Shown here: one piece after another, positions 1-6,180 of the stretch
Layout: every line of letters starts with the position of its first letter
Position numbering within the stretch: position 1 is the stretch's first letter
Assembly (NCBI GenBank): GCA_902805995.1
Contig: CADCUU010000030.1
Coordinates: 1-8,947, forward strand
Length of the DNA stretch: 8,947 nucleotides
Direction of reading: 5' to 3'
DNA from: an uncultured Rubellimicrobium sp.
Lineage (GTDB): Bacteria > Pseudomonadota > Alphaproteobacteria > Rhodobacterales > Rhodobacteraceae
Program-made: the position numbers and the translations under genes
Notes under the pieces: model-generated
Databases searched by the model: none
What the model was told of the DNA's origin: nothing
The model's input: only the letters and a program-made list of their open reading frames with translations

Positions 1-442
1 TCTCGGCGGCATCCACCTCCTGCCCGGCGATGGTGAGCGCGGGATTGGCTATGACGTTGAGCGCGGCGAGCTGTTTCCCGTCCGTCGCCCCGCCATAAGA
101 GGCATCGACGTAGTCGATCAGGCCTTCGTCGAGCGGCCAGGCGTTCACCTTGCCCTCCCAGTCATCGACGATGGGGTTGCCGAAGCGGAACACCTCGGTC
201 TGCTGATAGGGCGCGCGGGCGGCGATCCAGGCAGAGCGGGCGGCGTCCAGCGTGTCCTGCGACGGGGCGGCGAGGAACGCCTCCACGGCGACTTGGAGGG
301 TGCGCCCGGTCGCGAGACTGTCGCCGTATGCCGCCTCGGCGATGTCGGCGTAGGTATCGACGACCTCCGTCGGAGTGGCAGCAAGAGCTGGTGCGGGAAA
401 GGTCAGGGCGAGGGCGGAACCGGCGGACAGGAGAAGGCGCAT
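1..442 (-). CDS. Imelysin / IrpA-like periplasmic protein, N-terminal part (cut by left edge)
   Basis: Reading from the ATG at 442, the frame stays open for 147 codons to the window edge. Residues 1-22 form a signal peptide: Met-Arg, a hydrophobic run, then an A-L-A-A cleavage region. The mature part matches the imelysin (peptidase M75 / IrpA) family. It has the conserved W-I-A-A-R-A-P-Y-Q-Q-T-E block (residues 72-83), followed by V-F-R-F-G-N-P-I-V-D-D-W-E-G and N-A-W-P-L-D-E-G-L-I-D-Y. The family's G-x-H-x-x-E motif normally comes just after this region and would lie beyond the edge. Known members are periplasmic or outer-membrane proteins, often iron-regulated and linked to iron handling; a true protease activity is doubtful for many. 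The ribosome binding site is weak (GAGAG, about 5 bases before the ATG) and lies inside a hairpin. Family confidence is high. The exact substrate and completeness cannot be judged. Confidence 0.9.
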   Translation of the reverse strand, partial: MRLLLSAGSALALTFPAPALAATPTEVVDTYADIAEAAYGDSLATGRTLQVAVEAFLAAPSQDTLDAARSAWIAARAPYQQTEVFRFGNPIVDDWEGKVNAWPLDEGLIDYVDASYGGATDGKQLAALNVIANPALTIAGQEVDAAE

Positions 443-443
443 G

Positions 444-473
444 GGAACTCTCGGCTGGGGTCGCCCGAGTTCC
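444..473 (-). promoter_or_regulatory. Leader hairpin abutting the imelysin start codon
   Basis: On the minus strand GGAACTCGG (473-465) pairs with CCGAGAGTTCC (454-444). This gives 7 + 2 base pairs around a 2-base bulge, with a 10-base loop. The 3' arm contains the only Shine-Dalgarno-like bases and ends one base before the ATG at 442. In the mRNA it could hide the ribosome binding site. A perfect TTGACA lies upstream at 499-494 but has no good -10 at normal spacing. The structure is seen in the sequence; any regulatory role is inferred. Confidence 0.4.
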
Positions 474-605
474 TGACTATTGTTGTCGGAGATGTCAATG
501 ACGGGCTCGGGCCCCCTCCTCATCGTGATGCGCGACCGGGAGGTCGGTGTCCCCGGCTTTCACACCGACGGCTCCGATCGGGTAGCTCGGATGGGTTGAG
601 TCGGG

Positions 606-624
606 CGTCCTGCAGGACGGTCCT
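606..624 (-). terminator. Palindrome just after the EntS-like exporter gene (possible weak terminator)
   Basis: CGTCCTGCAGGACG (606-619) is a perfect 14-base palindrome. It overlaps a second one, AGGACGGTCCT (614-624), so GTCCT/AGGAC half-sites alternate three times. It begins two bases past the stop codon of the exporter gene on the minus strand. It can form a 5-bp stem with a TGCA loop, but there is no T-run after it. It is therefore at best a weak or factor-dependent terminator, or a protein-binding site. Confidence 0.25.
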
Positions 625-626
625 CC

Positions 627-2297
627 TCAGGGCATCCGCGTCGGGTCGGTCAACGGCGGGGCCAGATCCTGCGCGGCGGGTTCCGCATCATGGTCCGACG
701 CGCGCGCCTCGCGTTCGATCATGCGGCGGACCTGGGGCGGACCTCCGTTCAGGGCGCGCAGGCGTTCGAAGACCTCCGCATCCTCACGCGTGAGCCGGTT
801 GTTGAGCCTGATATAGTCGAGCCAGGTGGAGGCGTGGTAACGCTCGACCCAGAGCATCGGGTTGGCGAGGTCGCGCAACAGGACCCATCCCTGGGCCCCG
901 TCGCGGCGTCGGATGCGGCGGCGCTTCTGCATCAGTTCCAGAAACTCCGGCTGGGCCTCATCGGCGATATGCCATTCGAGCGCGATGACCACCGGCCCCG
1001 TCCGCGCTTCTACCGGGACGGCTGTGGCAGGGGCGTCCCAGGGGCGGAGGGGACCCAGGTCCAGGCCCTCGGCGTCGGCGAGGGGCAGCACAAGACCCAT
1101 GGCCGCGCATCCCGCAAGCACGCCCGCCGCTCCCAGGAGCGCCACAGTCAGGCCTCCCTGCTCGGCCACGGTGCCCCAAAGCCAACTCCCGCCCGCCATC
1201 CCGCCAAAGGCCGCCATCTGGTAAAGCGACAGCGACCGCGCCACCACCCAGCGCGGCGTCGACATCTGCACGGTGACGTTGAAGCTCGACAGCGCGAGAA
1301 CCCATCCCGCCCCGGCGAGCGGCAGCACCGCAAGGGTCAGCAGAAGGTTGGTGCTCAGCCCCGTCAGGGCCGCCGAGACGGCAAAGATCAGCGCCGCCAC
1401 GCGCACCAGCCCCTCGGTGGAGAGACGGGCGCGCAGGCGGGTGCTCGACACTGCGCCCCCGACCGCGCCCAGCCCGAACGACCCCAATAGGAGTCCATAG
1501 GTCAGCGGCCCGCCCCCCACGAGTTCCCGCGCCACGAGCGGCATAAGAGCCGGAACCGCGCTCGCCCCCACACCGAAAACCACGCCGCGCAGCAGCACGA
1601 CCTTAAGGCTTGGCGACATCGCGACGTAGCGCAGGCCTGCGACCATCGCCGGGCCAAGGCTTTCGCGGGGGAGGGACTGGCCCGGCGTCTCGGGCCGCCA
1701 GCGCGCCAGCACCACGATGAGGCCGAAGTAGCTCAGCGCGTTGACGGTGAAGGCTGCCGCCGCGCCCGCGGCGGCCACGATGGCGCCCCCGATCGCCGGG
1801 CCCAGGCTGCGGGCAATGTTGAAGCCCATGCTGTTGAGGGCGACGGCTGAGGGCAGGTCCTCGCGCGGGACCATGTCGCCAACCGAGGCCTGCCATGCCG
1901 GACCATTGAGCGCGGTGCCACAGCCGATCAGGAAGGTGAACAGGAGAAGGAGCCAGGGGGACAGGAGGCCCGCCCAGGCGAACGCCGACAGAAGGATGGA
2001 CACGGTCAGCATGAAGACTTGCGCGCCCAGCATGAGGACGCGCCGGTCCAGGCTGTCAGCAAGCGCCCCGGCCACGAGGGACAGGAGCACAATGGGCAGG
2101 GTCACGGACGCTTGCACCAGGGCCACCATGGCGGCCGAGGCCCCGAGCGAGGTCATCAGCCAGGCCGCGCCCACCGATTGGATCAGCCCGCCGAAGTTCG
2201 ATCCCATGCTGGCCAGCCACACGGCGCGAAAGACCGGATGGCGGAAGGGGCGGAGGGCGCCTCGATCGGAGGAGGGTCGTTGGGCGGCGTCGGGCAT
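627..2297 (-). CDS. EntS-like MFS exporter (MFS_3 family) with soluble C-terminal domain
   Basis: A 556-residue inner-membrane transporter of the major facilitator superfamily, in the MFS_3 branch (Pfam PF05977) that includes the enterobactin exporter EntS. After a short polar N-terminus comes the family's L-R-x-P-x-F-R-x-x-W-L-A-S start of helix 1. About twelve hydrophobic segments follow to roughly residue 415. The loop G-A-L-A-D-S-L-D-R-R fits MFS motif A, and the L-N-G-P-A-W-Q-A-S and A-R-S-L-G-P-A-I-G-G segments are typical of this branch. Residues about 436-527 form a hydrophilic domain (E-W-H-I, R-R-x-G-A-Q-x-W, Y-x-x-x-x-W-L-D-Y-I) resembling an antibiotic-biosynthesis-monooxygenase-like ferredoxin fold. 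The last 29 residues look disordered. The start is the ATG at 2297, with AGGA about 9 bases upstream. It lies 140 bases downstream of the Bcr/CflA-type gene. The exported compound is unknown; no siderophore biosynthesis genes are in view. Confidence 0.88.
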   Translation of the reverse strand: MPDAAQRPSSDRGALRPFRHPVFRAVWLASMGSNFGGLIQSVGAAWLMTSLGASAAMVALVQASVTLPIVLLSLVAGALADSLDRRVLMLGAQVFMLTVSILLSAFAWAGLLSPWLLLLFTFLIGCGTALNGPAWQASVGDMVPREDLPSAVALNSMGFNIARSLGPAIGGAIVAAAGAAAAFTVNALSYFGLIVVLARWRPETPGQSLPRESLGPAMVAGLRYVAMSPSLKVVLLRGVVFGVGASAVPALMPLVARELVGGGPLTYGLLLGSFGLGAVGGAVSSTRLRARLSTEGLVRVAALIFAVSAALTGLSTNLLLTLAVLPLAGAGWVLALSSFNVTVQMSTPRWVVARSLSLYQMAAFGGMAGGSWLWGTVAEQGGLTVALLGAAGVLAGCAAMGLVLPLADAEGLDLGPLRPWDAPATAVPVEARTGPVVIALEWHIADEAQPEFLELMQKRRRIRRRDGAQGWVLLRDLANPMLWVERYHASTWLDYIRLNNRLTREDAEVFERLRALNGGPPQVRRMIEREARASDHDAEPAAQDLAPPLTDPTRMP

Positions 2298-2311
2298 TCA
2301 GCATAATCCTG

Positions 2312-2325
2312 GGGGCGCGCGCCCC
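2312..2325. repeat. GC palindrome in the leader of the EntS-like exporter gene
   Basis: GGGGCGCGCGCCCC is a perfect 14-base palindrome, 14 bases upstream of the ATG at 2297. In mRNA it could form a tight hairpin just 5' of the AGGA element. It may simply reflect high local GC content. Confidence 0.35.
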
Positions 2326-2371
2326 GCGCGCCTTATCGCGGCGGGGCACCAAGCTTAGCTAGGCGGCGGGG

Positions 2372-2392
2372 CAGGCGAAGGCCAAGCGCCTG
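2372..2392 (-). terminator. Hairpin between the two MFS genes (weak terminator candidate)
   Basis: CAGGCG (2372-2377) and CGCCTG (2387-2392) form a 6-bp inverted repeat around a 9-base loop, about 45 bases past the stop codon of the upstream MFS gene (2438). No T-run follows on either strand. It may act with Rho, stabilise the mRNA 3' end, or do nothing. The 140-base gap shows no other clear signal. Confidence 0.25.
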
Positions 2393-2437
2393 GTTGGCAA
2401 ACATACCGCCCTGACGCTGCGGCGGTCGCTGGCCGTT

Positions 2438-3691
2438 TCAGGTTGCCTCCTTCGAGCGCAGGGCCGGGGAGAGTTCCTCCTCGCCCACGCCGAACAGGTG
2501 CCCGCGCTCCGCCACCAGCACGCAAAGGAGAGCGGCGGTGCCCAGGACGGTGTAGCCCGCCACGGTGGGCACGACAGTCCCGTTAAACTGTTGGCCCACG
2601 AAGCCGCCCAGAAGCGCCCCGCCGATCGTCTGGATGAAGCCGAACACCGACGACGCCGTGCCCGCCACCGCGCCCAGGGGCTGGAGCGAGAGCGAGTTCA
2701 TATTGGAGGCGGCCCAGCCGAACATGAACATCACCCCCGACAGGAGCCCGAGGAACAGCCAGAGCGGCGGCTGGCCGGCCAAGCTGATGAGGAGGAGGAC
2801 CCCGCTCAGCCCCGTGAAGACGAGGAGCGCGAAGTGGGAGATCCGCCGCATCCCGAAGCGCCGCACGATGCGGGAGTTGAGGAAGGACGATACCGCCATC
2901 AGCGCCGCTACGAAGGCAAAGGCCGCTGGGAACCAGACCCCCAGCCCGTATAGGTCCACATAGATCTGCTGGGCCGTGCTGATAAAGCCGAAGAGCGCCC
3001 CGAAGGTGCAGGTCCCGGCAAGAGCGTACCAGAGCGCCATCCTGTTCGCGACGACGAGGCGGAAGCCGCCGAGGATGGACTCGGCGGTCAGGGGGCGACG
3101 GCGCTCGGGCTCCAGCGTTTCGGGCAGGCGCAGGAGGGCCCAGGCCCCGAACACGAGAGCGAGCCCGCCCATGAAGAAGAAGATGCCCTGCCAGGGTCCG
3201 GTCAGCAGCAGCACCTCGCCAATCGACGGCGCGACGATGGGGATGACCATGAAGACCATGAAGGCGAGGGACATGACCTCGGCCATGGCGCGGCCCGAAT
3301 AGCGGTCGCGGACGACAGCCGTGACGACGATGCGGGTGCTCGCGGCACCGAGCCCTTGCAGGACACGGAAGGCGAGGAGGGCCCCGAAGCTGGGCGCGAG
3401 GGCCGCGAGGACGGCGGCCAGGACATAGACTCCGATGCCGATGAGCAGAGGCACCCGCCGCCCGAAGCGGTCGGACAGGGGTCCCACGAGGAGCTGCCCC
3501 ACGCCGAAGCCGAGCATATAGACGGATACGACGAACTGGCGGTTGTTCTCGTCGGCGACGCCCAGCGCCTCGCCCATATGGGGCAGCGCGGGCAGCATCA
3601 CGTCGATCGCCAGGGCGTTGAGCGACATGATCGCGGCGATCAGGGCGACGAATTCGGGCCGGGACAGCGCCCGGGGAAGAGTGTTGTTCAT
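2438..3691 (-). CDS. Bcr/CflA-type MFS drug-resistance transporter
   Basis: A 417-residue proton-driven exporter of the Bcr/CflA subfamily (drug:H+ antiporter, 12 helices), which sits in the inner membrane. Helix 1 carries the diagnostic N-A-L-A-I-D-V-M-L-P-A-L-P (residues 25-37) with the buried Asp30. MFS motif A is G-P-L-S-D-R-F-G-R-R (70-79). Helix 4 contains the R-V-L-Q-G-L-G-A-A region and an arginine (R120) typical of the family. A P-I-V-A-P-S-I-G-E segment (151-159) fits motif C. I chose the ATG at 3691 because M-N-N-T-L-P-R-A-L-S-R-P-E-F begins where family members usually do. An in-frame ATG at 3727 and a GTG at 3781 would add 12 or 30 residues of unfamily-like sequence. None of the three has a clear Shine-Dalgarno, so the start is uncertain. 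Substrates of this family include bicyclomycin, chloramphenicol and small metabolites; the one here is unknown. Confidence 0.9.
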   Translation of the reverse strand: MNNTLPRALSRPEFVALIAAIMSLNALAIDVMLPALPHMGEALGVADENNRQFVVSVYMLGFGVGQLLVGPLSDRFGRRVPLLIGIGVYVLAAVLAALAPSFGALLAFRVLQGLGAASTRIVVTAVVRDRYSGRAMAEVMSLAFMVFMVIPIVAPSIGEVLLLTGPWQGIFFFMGGLALVFGAWALLRLPETLEPERRRPLTAESILGGFRLVVANRMALWYALAGTCTFGALFGFISTAQQIYVDLYGLGVWFPAAFAFVAALMAVSSFLNSRIVRRFGMRRISHFALLVFTGLSGVLLLISLAGQPPLWLFLGLLSGVMFMFGWAASNMNSLSLQPLGAVAGTASSVFGFIQTIGGALLGGFVGQQFNGTVVPTVAGYTVLGTAALLCVLVAERGHLFGVGEEELSPALRSKEAT

Positions 3692-3725
3692 GATGGGGTT
3701 CAATGCAAAAGGCTGCGGGACAAAC

Positions 3726-3742
3726 ATTCGACGCGCGTCAAT
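3726..3742. promoter_or_regulatory. Operator-like palindrome upstream of the Bcr/CflA-type gene
   Basis: ATTCGACGCGCGTCAAT is an inverted repeat built on a perfect GACGCGCGTC core with ATT/AAT ends, offset by one base. It lies 34 bases upstream of the chosen ATG at 3691. On the minus strand it contains TTGACG, a plausible -35, though no good -10 follows. A repressor site for drug-responsive control is possible but inferred. If translation began at 3727, the site would overlap that ATG. Confidence 0.3.
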
Positions 3743-4089
3743 GGCGCGCCGCGACAGGCAGCTAGGATGGGCGCCGGTCACGTCGATGGGTTTGTGACGA
3801 AAGGTTCGACTGATGAGGGCGCGGGGGCCTGTCGTTAGGTATCGAAGCGTTCCCCGCGCTTTGCGCAGGTCGGCATGTCCATTGGCGTCGGGCAGGTCAT
3901 CTGGCGCAGGGCGGCGCCCTGAACTGCTTCGAAGGCCTCATATCTTAGAGGTCCGCGTTGAGCTCTGATCCAAGGCTCAGGTAAGCCTGCTTTCAGGACC
4001 TCGTTTTCGCTGATGCGAGTTAACTTCCTGGGGCTTGGCGTCGGAATCGCCTGCGAAAGGTCGTGCGCCGAGCGCTGCGCGGGGCATCC

Positions 4090-4107
4090 AAAACGCGGCG
4101 CCCCGCG
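4090..4107 (-). terminator. Probable intrinsic terminator of the sugar importer operon
   Basis: On the minus strand CGCGG-GGCG-CCGCG (4107-4094) forms a 5-bp all-GC stem with a 4-base loop, directly followed by TTTT (4093-4090). It lies 37 bases past the stop codon of the binding-protein gene. A second stem, GCCCGGG/CCCGGGC, lies between the stop codon and this hairpin. A competing 9-bp repeat (GCGCGGGGC 4077-4085 with GCCCCGCGC 4100-4108) overlaps it. The T-run is short, so strength is uncertain. Confidence 0.45.
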
Positions 4108-4143
4108 CTGCCCGGGAACCCTGAGGCCCCCGGGCCGGGATCG

Positions 4144-5094
4144 TCAGTCGTAAAGGACGGCGGCAATCTCGGGGCTGTCGATATTAGTGGCGTCGTACCA
4201 GAAGAAGCCCGTGTCGATGGCGGGCTCTACAGTCTCACCCTTGGCAGCGGCGACGGCCGCGCGGACGGTCTCGTAGCCGATGCCGACGGGGTTCTGGGTG
4301 ATCGCGCCGGCCATCACGCCGCTGCGGATCGCTTCCTTCTGCTGCGCGCCGGAATCGTAGCCGATGATCGTGATGTTCTCGGCGCCCATCTCGCGCACGC
4401 CATTAACCACGCCGACGGCCGAACCCTCGTTCGCGCCGAAGATGCCGTCGAGTTCGGGGTTCCCCGCGAGGATCGACTTGGTGAGCTCGGTGGACTGGAG
4501 GTGATCCCCGCCGCCGTACTGGACGGTGACGACCTCGATGTTCGGGTGCGCCTCGGCCATGCGGTTCACGAAGCCCTCGACGCGGTCGATGCCGGTGCGG
4601 CTGGTCTGGTCATGGGCGACCACGGCGACCTGCCCTTCGTCGCCGATGATCTCGGCCATCTTGTCCGCGGCGAGCGCTGCGGCGGCGACGTTGTCGGTCG
4701 AGGCGGTCGTCACAGGGATGTCGCTGTCCACGCCAGAGTCGAAGGCGATGACCGGGATGCCGGCCTCCTGCGCCTGCTGGAGGAGTGGGGTCGCCGCCTG
4801 GCTGTCGAGCGCGGCGAAGCCGATGGCGCTCGGGTTGCGGGACAGGGCGGCCGACAGCATGTCGATCTGGCGGTCCACCATGGTCTCGTTGTCGGGGCCT
4901 TCGAAGGTGACCTCGACGCCGAACTCGGCTGCGGCCTGATCCGCGCCCTGCTTCACGGCCTGCCAGAACTGGTGCTGGAAGCCCTTGGAGATGAGCGGGA
5001 TGTAGAGCGGCTCATCCTGAGCGGCGGCGATGGAGCCGGTTGCCATGATGGCGAGGGCGCTGAGCGCGCCCAGGGTTGCACGTCTGGTGAACAT
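4144..5094 (-). CDS. Sugar ABC importer, periplasmic binding protein (RbsB-like, CUT2)
   Basis: A 316-residue periplasmic solute-binding protein of the ribose/galactose type (Peripla_BP_4, PF13407). It captures a sugar and delivers it to the permease encoded just upstream. Residues 1-25 are a signal peptide with a twin-arginine start (T-R-R-A-T-L) and cleavage after A-A-A before Q26. The two-lobed fold is recognisable. Candidate ligand contacts, by analogy with RbsB, are the F-Q-H-Q-F-W loop (39-44), D119 in F-D-S-G, R166 in T-S-R-T-G, N222 in G-A-N-E-G, D247 in G-Y-D-S-G and Q267 in T-Q-N-P-V-G. The ATG at 5094 was chosen because AGGAGG (5104-5099) sits 4 bases upstream and the signal peptide begins there. 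The longer upstream frame runs into the permease gene. It is third in the operon, 67 bases after the permease stop codon. A pentose or hexose is likely, but the sugar cannot be fixed from sequence alone. Confidence 0.93.
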   Translation of the reverse strand: MFTRRATLGALSALAIMATGSIAAAQDEPLYIPLISKGFQHQFWQAVKQGADQAAAEFGVEVTFEGPDNETMVDRQIDMLSAALSRNPSAIGFAALDSQAATPLLQQAQEAGIPVIAFDSGVDSDIPVTTASTDNVAAAALAADKMAEIIGDEGQVAVVAHDQTSRTGIDRVEGFVNRMAEAHPNIEVVTVQYGGGDHLQSTELTKSILAGNPELDGIFGANEGSAVGVVNGVREMGAENITIIGYDSGAQQKEAIRSGVMAGAITQNPVGIGYETVRAAVAAAKGETVEPAIDTGFFWYDATNIDSPEIAAVLYD

Positions 5095-5098
5095 GGAT

Positions 5099-5104
5099 CC
5101 TCCT
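5099..5104 (-). promoter_or_regulatory. Strong ribosome binding site of the binding-protein gene
   Basis: AGGAGG on the minus strand, 4 bases before the ATG at 5094. It is the strongest Shine-Dalgarno in the operon, which fits the need for binding protein in excess over the membrane components. It rules out the much longer open frame as the true start. Confidence 0.8.
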
Positions 5105-5161
5105 CTGGTGTTCACGTGGTTCTTTGTTGTTGGGGCGTTGCCGCCCGGGTCGTGGGTCGTG

Positions 5162-6169
5162 TCAGCGGGCGCGGCGCTTGCGCGCCATATCGGCATAGAC
5201 GGCCAGGATGATGATCGCGCCCGTGACCACCGTCTGCCATTCCTGCGCCACCGACAAGATGCGCAGGCCATTTGTCAGCACCGCCATGATGAGGGCGCCG
5301 ATCAGCGAGCCCAGGATCGTCCCGCGCCCGCCCGTGAGAGAGGTGCCCCCGATCACCACGGCGGCGATGGCCTCCAGCTCATAGCCTTGGCCCAAAGCAG
5401 GCTGGGCCGAGTTCAGCCGCGACGCGATGATCAGGCCCGCGATGCCCACGATCCCGCCGGACAGGGCGTAGATCGCGATCTTCCAGCGGTCGGTGTTGAC
5501 CCCCGACAGCCGCACGCTTTCCTCGTTGGAGCCCAGGGCGAAGCAGTAGCGCCCGAGCACCGTCCGCCCAAGGATGTAGCTTGCGGCGGCGGCCACCAGG
5601 AACAGGATGAGCACCCCGTTCGGGATCGGCAGCGCCGGGATCAGCCAGCCGATGATCGACCCGTTGGCGATGAGGGAGAAGCCCGGCGTGTCGTTGAAGT
5701 AGATGGGCCGCGTGCCCGAGATCACCAGCGACAGGCCTCGCAAGATCAGCATCATGCCCAGCGTCGCGATGAAGGGCGGGATCCCGAGCTTCGTCACGAA
5801 GACGCCGGAGCAGAACCCGCAGAACACGCCCGTGGCAATGGCCGCGACGATGCCCAGCGGCAGGGGGAGCCCGGCATAGGTAAGGACCACCCCCGCGATC
5901 ACGGCGGTGAAGGTCATCATCGTGCCCACCGACAGGTCGATCCCCCCGGTGATGATCACCAGCGTCACCGCCACCGCCAGCACGCCGTTCACGGCCGTTG
6001 CCTGCAGGATGCCGATGATGTTGTTCATCTGGAGGAAGTTCGGCGAGGCCAGCGAGAAGCCCACCACCAGCACGATCAGGCTGGCGAAGGCCCAGAGCTT
6101 CGCATGGGCGCGCGAGCGCATCGCGCGTGACGCGGACGAGCCCGTGGTGGCGGTGTCGAGGGTGCTCAT
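5162..6169 (-). CDS. Sugar ABC importer, inner-membrane permease (RbsC-like, CUT2)
   Basis: A 335-residue permease of the BPD_transp_2 family (PF02653), the membrane channel of a ribose-type ABC importer. It probably works as a dimer with the double-domain ATPase encoded upstream. A polar N-terminus of about 25 residues precedes some nine or ten hydrophobic segments. Family landmarks are G-G-I-D-L-S-V-G (75-82), the cytoplasmic coupling-loop region N-E-E-S-V-R-L-S-G-V-N (215-225), and V-V-I-G-G-T-S-L-T-G-G-R-G-T (271-284). The C-terminus ends in a basic R-K-R-R-A-R cluster. Length is normal for RbsC-like proteins. The ATG at 6169 is preceded by AGGGAG about 8 bases upstream, only 11 bases after the ATPase stop codon, so translation is probably coupled. 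The 102 extra residues of the longer open frame are an out-of-frame shadow of the ATPase gene. Confidence 0.94.
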   Translation of the reverse strand: MSTLDTATTGSSASRAMRSRAHAKLWAFASLIVLVVGFSLASPNFLQMNNIIGILQATAVNGVLAVAVTLVIITGGIDLSVGTMMTFTAVIAGVVLTYAGLPLPLGIVAAIATGVFCGFCSGVFVTKLGIPPFIATLGMMLILRGLSLVISGTRPIYFNDTPGFSLIANGSIIGWLIPALPIPNGVLILFLVAAAASYILGRTVLGRYCFALGSNEESVRLSGVNTDRWKIAIYALSGGIVGIAGLIIASRLNSAQPALGQGYELEAIAAVVIGGTSLTGGRGTILGSLIGALIMAVLTNGLRILSVAQEWQTVVTGAIIILAVYADMARKRRAR

Positions 6170-6180
6170 GGGTCGTCTCC

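Larger units (their letters stand above)
3692..4143. other. Gap of about 450 bases without a convincing gene
   Basis: This stretch separates the Bcr/CflA-type gene from the 3' end of the sugar importer operon. It holds the palindrome at 3726-3742, a 6-bp hairpin CAGGGC-GGC-GCCCTG at 3907-3921 with no T-run, and hairpins near 4077-4116. It is less GC-rich than the flanking genes around 3935-4030. A minus-strand frame is open from the importer stop codon to a TAA at 3835-3837 but has no start codon until an ATG near its end. A plus-strand ATG at 4013 opens a 46-residue cysteine-containing frame to 4153. Neither has a good ribosome binding site or recognisable full-length homology, so I do not call a gene. 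Confidence 0.6.

Noticed and set aside
287..295. Loss of ATPase function because the second Walker A motif of the importer ATPase lacks its lysine (residues 287-295 of the protein; coordinates here are residue numbers)
   Set aside because: This degeneration is normal for RbsA/MglA-type ATPases, which keep one canonical site.
3907..3921. CAGGGC-GGC-GCCCTG hairpin as a terminator
   Set aside because: There is no T-run on either strand and no gene ends next to it.
4063..5211. Plus-strand open frame of 382 codons opposite the binding-protein gene
   Set aside because: It mirrors the codon phase of the binding-protein gene, shows no domain, and has no ribosome binding site. The minus-strand gene is unmistakable.
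5030..6130. Plus-strand open frame of 366 codons opposite the permease gene
   Set aside because: It is hydrophilic, rich in H, D, R and Q, and is the typical reverse reading of a membrane protein gene.
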